NCBI GenBank assembly: GCA_910578715.1
Contig: CAJTRL010000002.1
Span: forward strand, 1 to 64,000
Source of the DNA: an uncultured Lachnospiraceae bacterium
GTDB taxonomy: Bacteria > Bacillota > Clostridia > Lachnospirales > Lachnospiraceae
Direction of reading: 5' to 3'
DNA length: 64,000 nt
Below the pieces are notes generated by a model. It did no database searches. It had not been told where the DNA came from and was given only the letters and a program-made list of their open reading frames with translations. This document shows, piece by piece, positions 17,833 through 25,682 of the stretch; position 1 is the stretch's first letter, and every line of letters starts with the position of its first letter. Made by a program: the position numbers and the translations under genes.

Positions 17833-19230
17833 ATGGGTAAGTATTTTCTTGCAGTTGATATTGGGGCATCCAGCGGGAGGCATATACTGGGAAGCCTGGA
17901 GAATGGGAAAATAGTGCTGGAGGAAGTGCATCGCTTCTGGAACGGCATGGACGATATAGATGGAACGCTTTGCTGGGACGTGGACAGATTATTTCACGAA
18001 ATTATAGAAGGCATGAAAAAATGCCGTGAAATCGGGAAAATTCCGGAGAGCGTCGGCATCGACACATGGGGAGTGGATTTTGTGCTCCTCGATAAAGAGG
18101 ATAAAATCGTCGGTCAGGCGGTCGGTTACAGGGACCACCGCACGGACGGCATGGATGAGGAAGTTTACCGGATTATCAAAGAAGATGACCTGTACGCACG
18201 GACGGGGATTCAGAAAGCGATTTTTAACACCATTTATCAGCTGATGGCGTTGAAAAAGCAGCATCCAGAATACATGGAGCGGGCGGAATCCATGCTGATG
18301 ATTCCCGATTATTTCCATTATAAGCTCTGTGGAAACAAAGTGCAGGAATATTCCGAGGCGACGACCGGGCAGCTCATCAACCCGGCGACAAAGGACTGGG
18401 ACTATGAGCTGATTGAAAAGCTCGGATTCAAAAAAGAAATTTTCCAGAAGGTATATATGCCGGGTGCGGTGGTCGGGACATTGACCGAAGAAGTCAAGAA
18501 TGCGGTCGGATATGACTGTCAGGTTGTTCTTCCGCCTACCCACGATACGGCGTCCGCAGTCATGGCGGTTCCGTCCAATGATGAGAACGTCTGCTATATC
18601 AGTTCCGGAACATGGTCTCTGATGGGCGTGGAGAGGGATGACGCGGACTGCTCCATGAAAAGCAAGGAAGCCAATTTCACGAACGAAGGCGGCTATCAGG
18701 GAAAAATCACCTATCTTGCGAACATTATGGGGCTGTGGATGATACAGTCGGTGCGCGGAAAACTGGCGCCGGAGATGTCCTATGGCGAGTTGTGTGATTT
18801 GGCGTCCAAAGAAAGCATTACATCGGTAGTAGACTGTCAGGATGACCGCTTTTTGTCCCCGGACGATATGGTAAAAGAAATTCAGGACTATTGCCGCGAA
18901 ACAAACCAGGCCGTGCCGGAGACGCTGCCGGAGCTTGCTTCCGTCGTTTATAACAGCCTTGCGAAATGTTATGCGGAGAAATTACAGGAAATCGAAAAAC
19001 TGGTCGGCGTTAAATACGACAGAATCCATATCATCGGCGGAGGCTCCAATGCGGTATACTTAAACGAGCTCACCGCGAAATACACGGGCGTTCCGGTCTA
19101 TGCGGGGCCGGGAGAAGCGACCGCAATCGGCAATATTCTCACACAGATGATTCAGAGCGGAGAATTTGAGGATTTGAAGCAGGCGAGAGCATGCGTGGCG
19201 GAATCTTTTGAAATCAAAGTATATGAATAA
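17833..19230 (+). CDS. Rhamnulokinase-family kinase, probable L-fuculokinase
   Basis: A 465-residue FGGY kinase. Features are FLAVDIGASSGRHILG at the N-terminus, SVGIDTWGVDFVLLD, YRDHRTDGM, SSGTWSLMGVE and HIIGGGSNAVYLNELTA. These stretches (DIGASSGR, DTWGVDF, GTWSL) are typical of the rhamnulokinase branch. No rhamnose isomerase or rhamnulose-1-P aldolase is in the window, whereas fucI, fucU and a fuculose-1-P aldolase are. L-fuculose is therefore the likely substrate, an inference from context. AGAAAGGAGAGG lies before ATG 17833. A clean terminator follows. Confidence 0.88.
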   Translation: MGKYFLAVDIGASSGRHILGSLENGKIVLEEVHRFWNGMDDIDGTLCWDVDRLFHEIIEGMKKCREIGKIPESVGIDTWGVDFVLLDKEDKIVGQAVGYRDHRTDGMDEEVYRIIKEDDLYARTGIQKAIFNTIYQLMALKKQHPEYMERAESMLMIPDYFHYKLCGNKVQEYSEATTGQLINPATKDWDYELIEKLGFKKEIFQKVYMPGAVVGTLTEEVKNAVGYDCQVVLPPTHDTASAVMAVPSNDENVCYISSGTWSLMGVERDDADCSMKSKEANFTNEGGYQGKITYLANIMGLWMIQSVRGKLAPEMSYGELCDLASKESITSVVDCQDDRFLSPDDMVKEIQDYCRETNQAVPETLPELASVVYNSLAKCYAEKLQEIEKLVGVKYDRIHIIGGGSNAVYLNELTAKYTGVPVYAGPGEATAIGNILTQMIQSGEFEDLKQARACVAESFEIKVYE

Positions 19231-19245
19231 AAATGATGAACGGGG

Positions 19246-19270
19246 GAATGCCTGAACGAGGCATTCTTTC
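19246..19270 (+). terminator. Terminator after the kinase
   Basis: GAATGCCT (19246-19253) pairs with AGGCATTC (19259-19266), followed by TTTC. Confidence 0.8.
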
Positions 19271-19358
19271 GATTATCCGGGTACAATGTAGAACATGAAG
19301 CTGCAGAAGGTGCGGCCGGCAAAATGTGTGAATAAAGGCGGAATTTTGGAGTGTGGCG

Positions 19359-20156
19359 ATGGACGATAATCGGAATACTACGACGATATGCTTTACCAAT
19401 AACAAAGGCGGCAGTGGCAAGTCCACCGCCTGTGCCAATCTGGGATATGAACTTGCGGCGGCGGGGAAAAAAGTGCTGCTCATCGACGGAGATATGCAGC
19501 TCAATCTGTCCCTGTCCTTTTTTGATGAAGAGCGGGTGCTCGATATGGCGGAGAGCGAACGAAATTTGTATTATGCCATCCGGGATGGAAAAGATTTGAA
19601 GGATTATATCATTTCTACCGACTATGAAAACCTGGATTTGATTCCGTCCTCCACGCTGATGAGCCAGGTGGAGTATGAGCTTTTTACCCGGATGCAGAGA
19701 GAATTTATTTTAAAAAAATGCCTTCGGACAATCAGGGAAGAGCGGTGTTATGATTATATTTTAATCGATGCGCCGCCGACCCTCGGCACATGGGTTATCA
19801 ACATTCTCTGTGCTTCCGATTTCGTTATTGTTCCGGTGGAGGCGTCCCCCTGGGGCTTTTTCGGGCTGGCGAATATGTTCGATTTCCTGAACCGGATTCA
19901 GGATGTGACGGATGCGAAAATCATGGGCGTTCTGATTACAAAAGTGGACGAGCGCAAAAACTATTACAGACAGGCAAGAGAGATTTTGGAAAGCTATCAG
20001 GAAATTCACGTTTTTGAATCTTTCATTCATGTGGATTCCGCAATCGAGTGGGCACAGGACGCGTCAAAGCCCGTATCGGTTTATAAAAAATCGACGCGGA
20101 GTGCGACGGAATTTAAAAAACTGACAGAGGAGGTCATCGGATATGGCAGTAGGTAA
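19359..20156 (+). CDS. ParA/Soj-like ATPase
   Basis: A 265-residue P-loop ATPase with the deviant Walker A KGGSGKST of the ParA/MinD class, Walker A' LLIDGDMQLNLSLS and Walker B YILIDAPPTLG. ATG 19359 is preferred over GTG 19353 because GGAG sits at 19346-19349. No ParB follows; instead a Lys/Ala-rich small protein overlaps the 3' end by 14 bases. Such orphan ParA-type proteins position DNA, chemoreceptors or compartments. In other bacteria a ParA-like protein positions microcompartments, but it is about 8 kb from that operon here, so no link is claimed. Confidence 0.85.
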   Translation: MDDNRNTTTICFTNNKGGSGKSTACANLGYELAAAGKKVLLIDGDMQLNLSLSFFDEERVLDMAESERNLYYAIRDGKDLKDYIISTDYENLDLIPSSTLMSQVEYELFTRMQREFILKKCLRTIREERCYDYILIDAPPTLGTWVINILCASDFVIVPVEASPWGFFGLANMFDFLNRIQDVTDAKIMGVLITKVDERKNYYRQAREILESYQEIHVFESFIHVDSAIEWAQDASKPVSVYKKSTRSATEFKKLTEEVIGYGSR

Positions 20157-20514
20157 GGGAAGTATGGCAAGAGCGGCGAAGGCGGCGGAGAAAAAGGCAA
20201 AACCGGAGGAAGGAAAAGAAACCGGAGCGAAGCAGACGGCGGAAGGGATAGAAGAGGCGGCAGCGGTTAAAAAGGCGCCGGCGAAAAAGACGGCGGTCAA
20301 AAAGACAACGGCGAAAAAAGCGGCCTCTGATGCAAAGGCGGCTGTCGGAAAGACGGAAACAAAAGCTGTAACGGCGGCCCAGGTCATCGCGGCCCCGTCC
20401 GAGGAAGTATTACAACAGATTGTATATCAGAAGAGCAGCGGCATGCTGGAGCGGGAAGCGGCGCCGAATGAGATTTTCGGGCTTGGAGACGAAATGCCCG
20501 TTTATTATTTCTGA
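20143..20514 (+). CDS. Lys/Ala-rich small partner of the ParA-like protein
   Basis: A 123-residue basic protein. Residues 1-75 are low-complexity Lys/Ala/Glu (PAKKTAVKKTTAKKAA), resembling histone H1-type tails and likely disordered and nucleic-acid-binding. The C-terminal 45 residues look folded and end in FGLGDEMPVYYF. GAGGAGG (20127-20133) serves ATG 20143, which overlaps the ParA-like gene, so the two are translationally coupled. It may act as the DNA-binding or ATPase-stimulating partner in place of ParB. This is inference from position and composition. Confidence 0.7.
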   Translation: MAVGKGSMARAAKAAEKKAKPEEGKETGAKQTAEGIEEAAAVKKAPAKKTAVKKTTAKKAASDAKAAVGKTETKAVTAAQVIAAPSEEVLQQIVYQKSSGMLEREAAPNEIFGLGDEMPVYYF

Positions 20515-20614
20515 GATGGCTATGATGAGGGCATTTCAAGAAAAGCCTGGCCCGGTATAATTTATAAAAAAGAACAATGCAGGAAGAACGGCCGAAGAAT
20601 TGGAAGGAAGAACG

Positions 20615-20854
20615 ATGTCAAACGAACTGTTGACAAACCTGGGAAAACTGCATACGACCGATTTGGGCGCTGTCCGAATCCGTCGAAATCTTTCGATTGA
20701 TGCGGAGGATGTGGTCGGCTGGTGCAGAGAAAGAATTGAGCGGGCGGATGCGGAGATTGTAAGAAAAGGCAAGAACTGGTATGTGTCCGTGGACGGCTGT
20801 GTCATTACGGTAAACGCGCATAGTTATACGGTCATTACGGCGCACCGGACGTAA
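20615..20854 (+). CDS. DUF3781-family protein
   Basis: A 79-residue protein with the family-like sequence LHTTDLGAVRIRRNL, then VVGWCRERI and a C-terminal GKNWYVSVDGCVITVNAHSY. ATG 20615 follows GGAAGGAAG. Function of the family is unknown to me. Its stop codon lies inside a perfect 12-bp hairpin shared with the convergent alcohol dehydrogenase gene. Confidence 0.8.
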   Translation: MSNELLTNLGKLHTTDLGAVRIRRNLSIDAEDVVGWCRERIERADAEIVRKGKNWYVSVDGCVITVNAHSYTVITAHRT

Positions 20855-20861
20855 TGACCGT
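20828..20861. terminator. Hairpin between convergent genes
   Basis: ACGGTCATTACG (20828-20839) pairs perfectly with CGTAATGACCGT (20850-20861). It includes the DUF3781 stop codon and lies between two convergent genes, so it probably ends transcription or protects mRNA ends. There is no U tract. Confidence 0.55.
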
Positions 20862-20884
20862 ATCATACTGTATGCCGTTGGAGT

Positions 20885-22069
20885 TTACAACGCCATACGA
20901 TAGATTTTTTCCATGTCGTCCTGACAGAGGACTTTGGCGGAGCCTTTAGAGCCGCCGCAGGCTTTGGATGCACGGACCGCCATTTCATGGAGCTGTTCAT
21001 CCGTGGGATGAATGCCCAGTTCACTCATATTGACGGGCATCTGGACGGCATGATAGAAATCCTCCATTGCGGCAATGCCTTTCAGGGCGGTTTCTTCATC
21101 GGAACCTTCCGGTTTAATCTGCATGACATTTACCGCGAAGCGGACAAATCTGGGCAAAGCGCTCTGGTATACATATCTTGCCCAGCTCGGCCATATTGCG
21201 GCAAGCCCGGCGCCATGCGTTACGTCGAACATTCCGCCGATTTCATGTTCCAGCATATGAGTGGCAAAATCGCCGCCGTCGTTTCCACACCCGGTCAGAT
21301 TATTATGCGCCAGGGAACCGGCCCACATGATTTCTGCTCTTGCATCATAGTTTTGTGGATTATTGTGCAAAATTTTAGCATTTGCCATCACAGTCCTTAA
21401 CAGTCCTTCTGCAATCGAATCCGTGATTTCCATGTTTCCCCCATTTGTAAAATAGCGCTCCATCGTGTGCATCATGATATCCACACAGCCGCTTTCCGTC
21501 TGGTAATCGGAAAGGGATAAAGTCAGTTCGGGATTCATAACCGCAAATTTGGGGCGTGAGAGATTGTCATCATAGGCCCGTTTTTCTTTTGTCTTTTCAT
21601 TGGTAATGACGGCCCCCATGCTGGTTTCGCTTCCGGCGGCCGCAATCGTCAGAACAGAAGCCACCGGAAAACATTTTTGAGCGGTGCGGGTATGCTCAAA
21701 CAGAGTCCAGACGTCCTTATCCGGTTCGGCCAGGCCATAGGCAATCGCTTTTGCGGTATCGATGACGGAGCCGCCGCCGACAGCAAGCAGAAAATCCGCC
21801 TGCATTCTTTTTCCCAGTTCGATTCCCTGATAAACTTTGGAAAGATGTGGATTGGGAACGACGCCGCCCAGAAACTCATAGGTCAGTTCCTCTTTTTTTA
21901 TCGAATCGGTAATTTCGTCCATCAGTCCGTTTTTGAAAACGCGTTCACTTCCATACACGATTAGTATTTTGGTTCCTCCGTATTTCCTGATGTACCTGCC
22001 CGTTTCCCTGTGGGTGTCTTTTCCGAAAACGACTTCCGTCGGTGAATAAAAATTAAAATTGTTCGTCAT
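20885..22069 (-). CDS. Iron-containing alcohol dehydrogenase (butanol dehydrogenase/YqhD-like)
   Basis: A 394-residue group III dehydrogenase. It has the NAD(P) loop GGGSVIDTAKA, the ADH signature segment with metal ligands around DIMMHTMERY, and HMLEHEIGG and DVTHGAGLA carrying the two remaining metal His. AAGGAG on the minus strand precedes the ATG at 22069. It reduces aldehydes to alcohols, so lactaldehyde or propionaldehyde from the fucose pathway are possible substrates, as is butyraldehyde. It stands alone and divergent from an AraC regulator. Confidence 0.9.
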   Translation of the reverse strand: MTNNFNFYSPTEVVFGKDTHRETGRYIRKYGGTKILIVYGSERVFKNGLMDEITDSIKKEELTYEFLGGVVPNPHLSKVYQGIELGKRMQADFLLAVGGGSVIDTAKAIAYGLAEPDKDVWTLFEHTRTAQKCFPVASVLTIAAAGSETSMGAVITNEKTKEKRAYDDNLSRPKFAVMNPELTLSLSDYQTESGCVDIMMHTMERYFTNGGNMEITDSIAEGLLRTVMANAKILHNNPQNYDARAEIMWAGSLAHNNLTGCGNDGGDFATHMLEHEIGGMFDVTHGAGLAAIWPSWARYVYQSALPRFVRFAVNVMQIKPEGSDEETALKGIAAMEDFYHAVQMPVNMSELGIHPTDEQLHEMAVRASKACGGSKGSAKVLCQDDMEKIYRMAL

Positions 22070-22218
22070 TGCTATCCGCTCCTTTTTCTAGTTGATGAGA
22101 TAATCATATCAGAAAAGATGGGTTGAAAATATCAGTTTTAGGACTTATAGTATCATTATAAAGACAGAATGCGGGATTTTATTAGTATTTTTCGGCCTAA
22201 GCAGAAAGTTGTTTTTTA

Positions 22219-22281
22219 TTCCCGCGGGCAGCGGGCCAAAGTTATGCCTGCATGAATTTAGCGACTGCCGCGAGGGGGAAA
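22219..22281 (+). other. Structured leader before the AraC gene
   Basis: In the 228-base divergent gap, CCCGCGGGCAG (from about 22222) can pair imperfectly with CTGCCGCGAGGG (ending near 22276), with GGCC..ATGCC inside. Possibly a small structured repeat or regulatory RNA; only one copy is in this window. Confidence 0.35.
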
Positions 22282-22297
22282 TTGTGGAGGAAGCGAT

Positions 22298-23212
22298 ATG
22301 AATCTTTCTTTTATACAGGATGAAAATGCGGTGGAGCTGATAGAGGGAATTTCTTTTGAGTTTCCGTATACCATGCACGAGAGGGACTTAAGCAATTATA
22401 CGGTTCCGTGGCACTGGCATGAGGAACTGGAATTTAATTATGTATATAAGGGGACGCTTGTTGTCGAAACGGTGAATCATACTTATACCATTCGCCAGGG
22501 AGAGGCTTATTTTATCAACACAAATGTCATGAATACAAAGCGAAAAGCGGACGGAGCTTCCGTTGCGGTTGAGCATGCCCATTTATTTCATCCGATTTTG
22601 CTCACGGGACATTACCGGAGCATTTTTGAAACGAAATATCTGAATCCTGTCCTGAAAAATCAGTCGGTGGAAGTCGTTATCCTGAAAGAAGATACGGATG
22701 GCGGAAAGGCTTTTTTGAATATTTTATATACGCTGACCGGACTGCGCGGAACCGAAAACCGGGAATTTCAAATCAGGAATCTGCTATCCGATGCCTGGAA
22801 CGTTCTCGTTCAGGAAATAGAATTGCAGAAGCGGATAAAAACATTTCAGACCCTTTCGATTCATGAGCGGACAAAAGATATCCTGAGTTTTCTCCATAAA
22901 CATTATCAGGAAAGAATAACGATTGCCGATGTTTCTTCCTATGCCGGAGTCAGTGAGAAAGAGTGCATCCGTTCTTTTAAGAATACTTTTCATCAGACGC
23001 CGATGGATTATCTGATTCACTATCGCATTGAGCAGGCAAAGCGCCTGCTGGCGGAAACGGACGAGCCGGTCACAAACATCGCATTCATGACCGGCTTTCA
23101 CAGCAGCGCTTATTTTGGTAAGATATTTAAAAAATATTTAAATGTCACGCCGAAAGAATTTCGGCAGTCCCGCAGACAGGATAACCCCAGTAACATGAAA
23201 AATTCCCTATAA
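22298..23212 (+). CDS. AraC-family transcriptional regulator
   Basis: A 304-residue regulator. The N-terminal part is a cupin-type sensor (VPWHWHEELEFNYVYKGTL, then QGEAYFINTNVMN). The C-terminal 100 residues contain two helix-turn-helix motifs (ITIADVSSYAGVSEKECIRSF and VTNIAFMTGFHSSAYFGKIF). GGAGG precedes ATG 22298. It is divergent from the iron alcohol dehydrogenase and could regulate it; the sensed compound is unknown. Confidence 0.9.
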   Translation: MNLSFIQDENAVELIEGISFEFPYTMHERDLSNYTVPWHWHEELEFNYVYKGTLVVETVNHTYTIRQGEAYFINTNVMNTKRKADGASVAVEHAHLFHPILLTGHYRSIFETKYLNPVLKNQSVEVVILKEDTDGGKAFLNILYTLTGLRGTENREFQIRNLLSDAWNVLVQEIELQKRIKTFQTLSIHERTKDILSFLHKHYQERITIADVSSYAGVSEKECIRSFKNTFHQTPMDYLIHYRIEQAKRLLAETDEPVTNIAFMTGFHSSAYFGKIFKKYLNVTPKEFRQSRRQDNPSNMKNSL

Positions 23213-23219
23213 GGATAAA

Positions 23220-23945
23220 TCAGGATTCTTTCAGAATCCGGGACAGTCTTTCCAAATCGCCGTTAATAATCAGTTCCGGCGGGAAATTACATTCCGCGAG
23301 TAACGGCAGAATATATTGAATATCCCCGATATGCGCTTTTCCGTGACTGTCGCTGGACAGCAGAACCGGGAGGCGCATTTTTTTGCAGAGTGTGAGAATC
23401 CTCATCGAATTGCGGCGGCCTTCCGTCCGGTATGCGTCCGGCATCAGGGAAGCGTTGTTGATTTCGGGATAAACGTGATTTTCTCTGGCGGAGGACAATA
23501 GCCGTTCATAATCCACCGGAAACCGTCCGTCGTCGGGATGGCCGAGAAAGCGGACGCCCGGATGTTTCATTGCGCGGATATAAGCGTCGGTATTGGATTC
23601 AACCGTGCCTGCGCGGAATGTGGGCGGATGAATGCTGACAAAGGCATAATCCAGCAACGGAATCAGTTTATCTTCCATGTCCAAGTCGCCTTTTTCGTTC
23701 AAAATATTCAGCTCCGCTCCATATAATAGCGAAACGCCGAAACGCTTCCGTTCCGCCAGCAGAAGATTCCGAAAATAAGAACTGTCCGCTGCGCCCGGCG
23801 TGGCCGGCCCATGGTCTGAGATGCCGAGCACCCGAAGGGAGCATTTCGCCGCCGCCCGCGCCATATCCGTTATGGTGTCCTGTGTGCCGTGCCCGCTGGC
23901 GATGCAGTGGGTGTGAATATCTGCCAGAATGGGAAATGTCTGCAT
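23220..23945 (-). CDS. PHP-domain phosphoesterase
   Basis: A 241-residue metal-dependent hydrolase of the PHP superfamily (YcdX-like). Metal-binding motifs are ADIHTHCIASGHG at the N-terminus, ISDHGPATPG, VSIHPP, LGHPDDGRFP and SDSHGKAHIG. GGAAGG precedes the start on the minus strand. It probably removes phosphate from a small metabolite. The gene is convergent with the AraC gene, only seven bases apart. Confidence 0.88.
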   Translation of the reverse strand: MQTFPILADIHTHCIASGHGTQDTITDMARAAAKCSLRVLGISDHGPATPGAADSSYFRNLLLAERKRFGVSLLYGAELNILNEKGDLDMEDKLIPLLDYAFVSIHPPTFRAGTVESNTDAYIRAMKHPGVRFLGHPDDGRFPVDYERLLSSARENHVYPEINNASLMPDAYRTEGRRNSMRILTLCKKMRLPVLLSSDSHGKAHIGDIQYILPLLAECNFPPELIINGDLERLSRILKES

Positions 23946-24065
23946 AAAGAATACCTTCCTAATATAAATCTAAACAATCTTTGCCAGTTTTTTGCCGGGT
24001 ATATATTTTATTATGGCACAATTCGCATGATTCTGCAAATAATCCCGGTGTATGGAATATTTTTT

Positions 24066-24275
24066 AACGATTCAGCTTCCGCCACGGACCAGGTATCGTT
24101 CTCTTTGGAGGCACGCTTTCGCTCCACACAGATAATTTACGAAGTAAATTTTCTGTCAGGCAAGCAACGGTACTAAGCTCAAATGCAGCAAGCTGCCTTT
24201 TCGCTAAGGACCGGCTGCCTTTACAGGGCCTCCGCCAGAGAACGATACCTGGTCCGTGGCGGAAGCTGAATCGTT
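24066..24275 (+). repeat. Structured repeat family A, copy 3 (perfect 39-bp arms)
   Basis: The arms are exact complements over 39 bases (24066-24104 with 24237-24275; they begin AACGATTCAGCTTCCG). The core carries GGAGGCACGCTTTCGCTCC, AACGGTACTAAGCTCAAA, TTTTCGCTAAGGACCGG and GGGCCTCCGCCAGAG. An extra hairpin, ACAGATAATTTAC with GTAAATTTTCTGT, is present only in this copy. It fills much of the 486-base gap between the PHP and XRE genes; the rest of that gap shows nothing recognisable. Confidence 0.85.
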
Positions 24276-24431
24276 AATCCCGCCCGAAAAAGGAAACTCC
24301 AGGTTGCCAAAGAGAACCCTGAAATTGGTAGTAATCATGAAAGATATTTTATACAATATTATTGTGTTGGAATGGAGTGGCCGGAACGGATATTCTGCGG
24401 CCGGGTGGTCGCCGGAAAGGAGGCGGATAAG

Positions 24432-25049
24432 ATGAAACTGTCGGAAAAAATAGTGGAACTGAGAAAAGCAAACGGAATGACTCAGGAGGAACTCGCCGCA
24501 ATATGCAATGTCAGCAGACAATCCATCTCGAAATGGGAGGCGGACATCGCGCTGCCGGAAACGGAAAAGATATTGATACTGGGAGAGACTTTCCGGGTTT
24601 CTCTGGACGTTCTGTTAAAGGATGAACTGACGGTAAATGCGGTGAAGGAAGTTCATCATTGCGGAGACAATGCGGTTCAGGAGAAAAAAGCAGAAATCTA
24701 TGAGGGAATCCTGATAAAGGAAAGCGTCACGGACGATGCAGTTATCGATATGCTGCGCGTTCATAAAGTGGAATTGTGGCATGCGGGCGGAAGGCCGAGA
24801 TACTGGACGGCGCTGTTTTTTACCTGTGACAGGAGGGATTTCCCGGAGCGCGTTGCGGAAGTGATGGTGTCAGACCGGAACGGAGGCGGGAACTGGTTTG
24901 TAGATTTTAAGGCGGGCAGTGAAAAATATATCGTGCTGAGAAACAAAGTTTTAAAATACCAGATTGGAAATCAGGAGCAGAAGGCGTCCGTCTGTGCAGA
25001 GTGTCGTAAACTGGGCATCCCGGAGGAACAGATGAACTGGCCGGAGTAA
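24432..25049 (+). CDS. XRE-family helix-turn-helix regulator with unknown C-terminal domain
   Basis: A 205-residue protein. Residues 1-65 form a Cro/CI-type helix-turn-helix (MTQEELAAICNVSRQSISKWE, then LGETFRVSLDVLL). The rest (about 85-205) has no recognised DNA-binding role and includes ALFFTCDRRDFPERVAEVM. Start ATG 24432 has AGGAGG close upstream. The target is unknown. Confidence 0.85.
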   Translation: MKLSEKIVELRKANGMTQEELAAICNVSRQSISKWEADIALPETEKILILGETFRVSLDVLLKDELTVNAVKEVHHCGDNAVQEKKAEIYEGILIKESVTDDAVIDMLRVHKVELWHAGGRPRYWTALFFTCDRRDFPERVAEVMVSDRNGGGNWFVDFKAGSEKYIVLRNKVLKYQIGNQEQKASVCAECRKLGIPEEQMNWPE

Positions 25050-25121
25050 GAAAGGCGGCACAGAAACTATGTGGGAATGGTGTAAAGACTGTGCGGGAAC
25101 GGCACGGAAATGGAGGATATC

Positions 25122-25682
25122 ATGAGAGTTTTATTGACATCGGCGGGACTGGAAACGGAAGAAATCAAGCAATATTTTATGGAGATGCTGGGAAAGGAAA
25201 TGGTGCAGGTACATGCCTTGTTTATTCCGACGGCGGCAATCGACGCGGACGCAGTAGCGGTATTGCCAAAGTGCATGAACGACTTGCTAAAATGCGGCAT
25301 CCCAAATAAGAATATCAGGGTATACGATTTGCATTACGGGATGGAAATCGAAGAGCTGAGGCAGTATGATGTGGTATACTTGTGCGGCGGCAATACAGGG
25401 TATCTGCTGGAAAGGGTGAATGATACGGGGTTTGGCAAGGCTTTGAAGGAATATATCCGTCTGGACGGCCCGGTCATCGGCGTGAGCGCGGGAAGCCTGA
25501 TTTTTACCAATAATCTGCCCGGCAGCCTGGGACTGCTGAATACGAAGCTGGACGTTCACTGTGCGGACGGCGAAAAAACAGGGAAGGTCGCATTTCCGGT
25601 AAAAGAAAATATCCGGCTGACCAATACCTGTGCGCTGGCGGTGCGGGAAATTCCCGACGGGCTGGAGATAATCGGCGGATGA
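25122..25682 (+). CDS. Peptidase S51-family (dipeptidase E-like) protein
   Basis: A 186-residue protein with the S51 nucleophile elbow GVSAGSLIF and the preceding VVYLCGGNTGYLL strand-loop typical of PepE and cyanophycinase-type enzymes. TGGAGG lies just before ATG 25122. The protein is short compared with PepE, closer to YgaJ-like members. It would hydrolyse Asp- or other small peptides in the cytoplasm. Its stop directly abuts the stop of the convergent membrane-protein gene. Confidence 0.85.
   Translation: MRVLLTSAGLETEEIKQYFMEMLGKEMVQVHALFIPTAAIDADAVAVLPKCMNDLLKCGIPNKNIRVYDLHYGMEIEELRQYDVVYLCGGNTGYLLERVNDTGFGKALKEYIRLDGPVIGVSAGSLIFTNNLPGSLGLLNTKLDVHCADGEKTGKVAFPVKENIRLTNTCALAVREIPDGLEIIGG

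Noticed and set aside
20143..20514. Bacterial histone H1-like protein
   Set aside because: Only the first part is Lys/Ala-rich; the folded tail and coupling to the ParA-like gene point to a dedicated partner.
24066..24275. Repeat A as a group II intron fragment, riboswitch or IscB/TnpB guide RNA
   Set aside because: No domain V-like hairpin, no nuclease or reverse transcriptase gene adjacent to any copy, and the copy-specific complementary arms do not fit a ligand-binding RNA.
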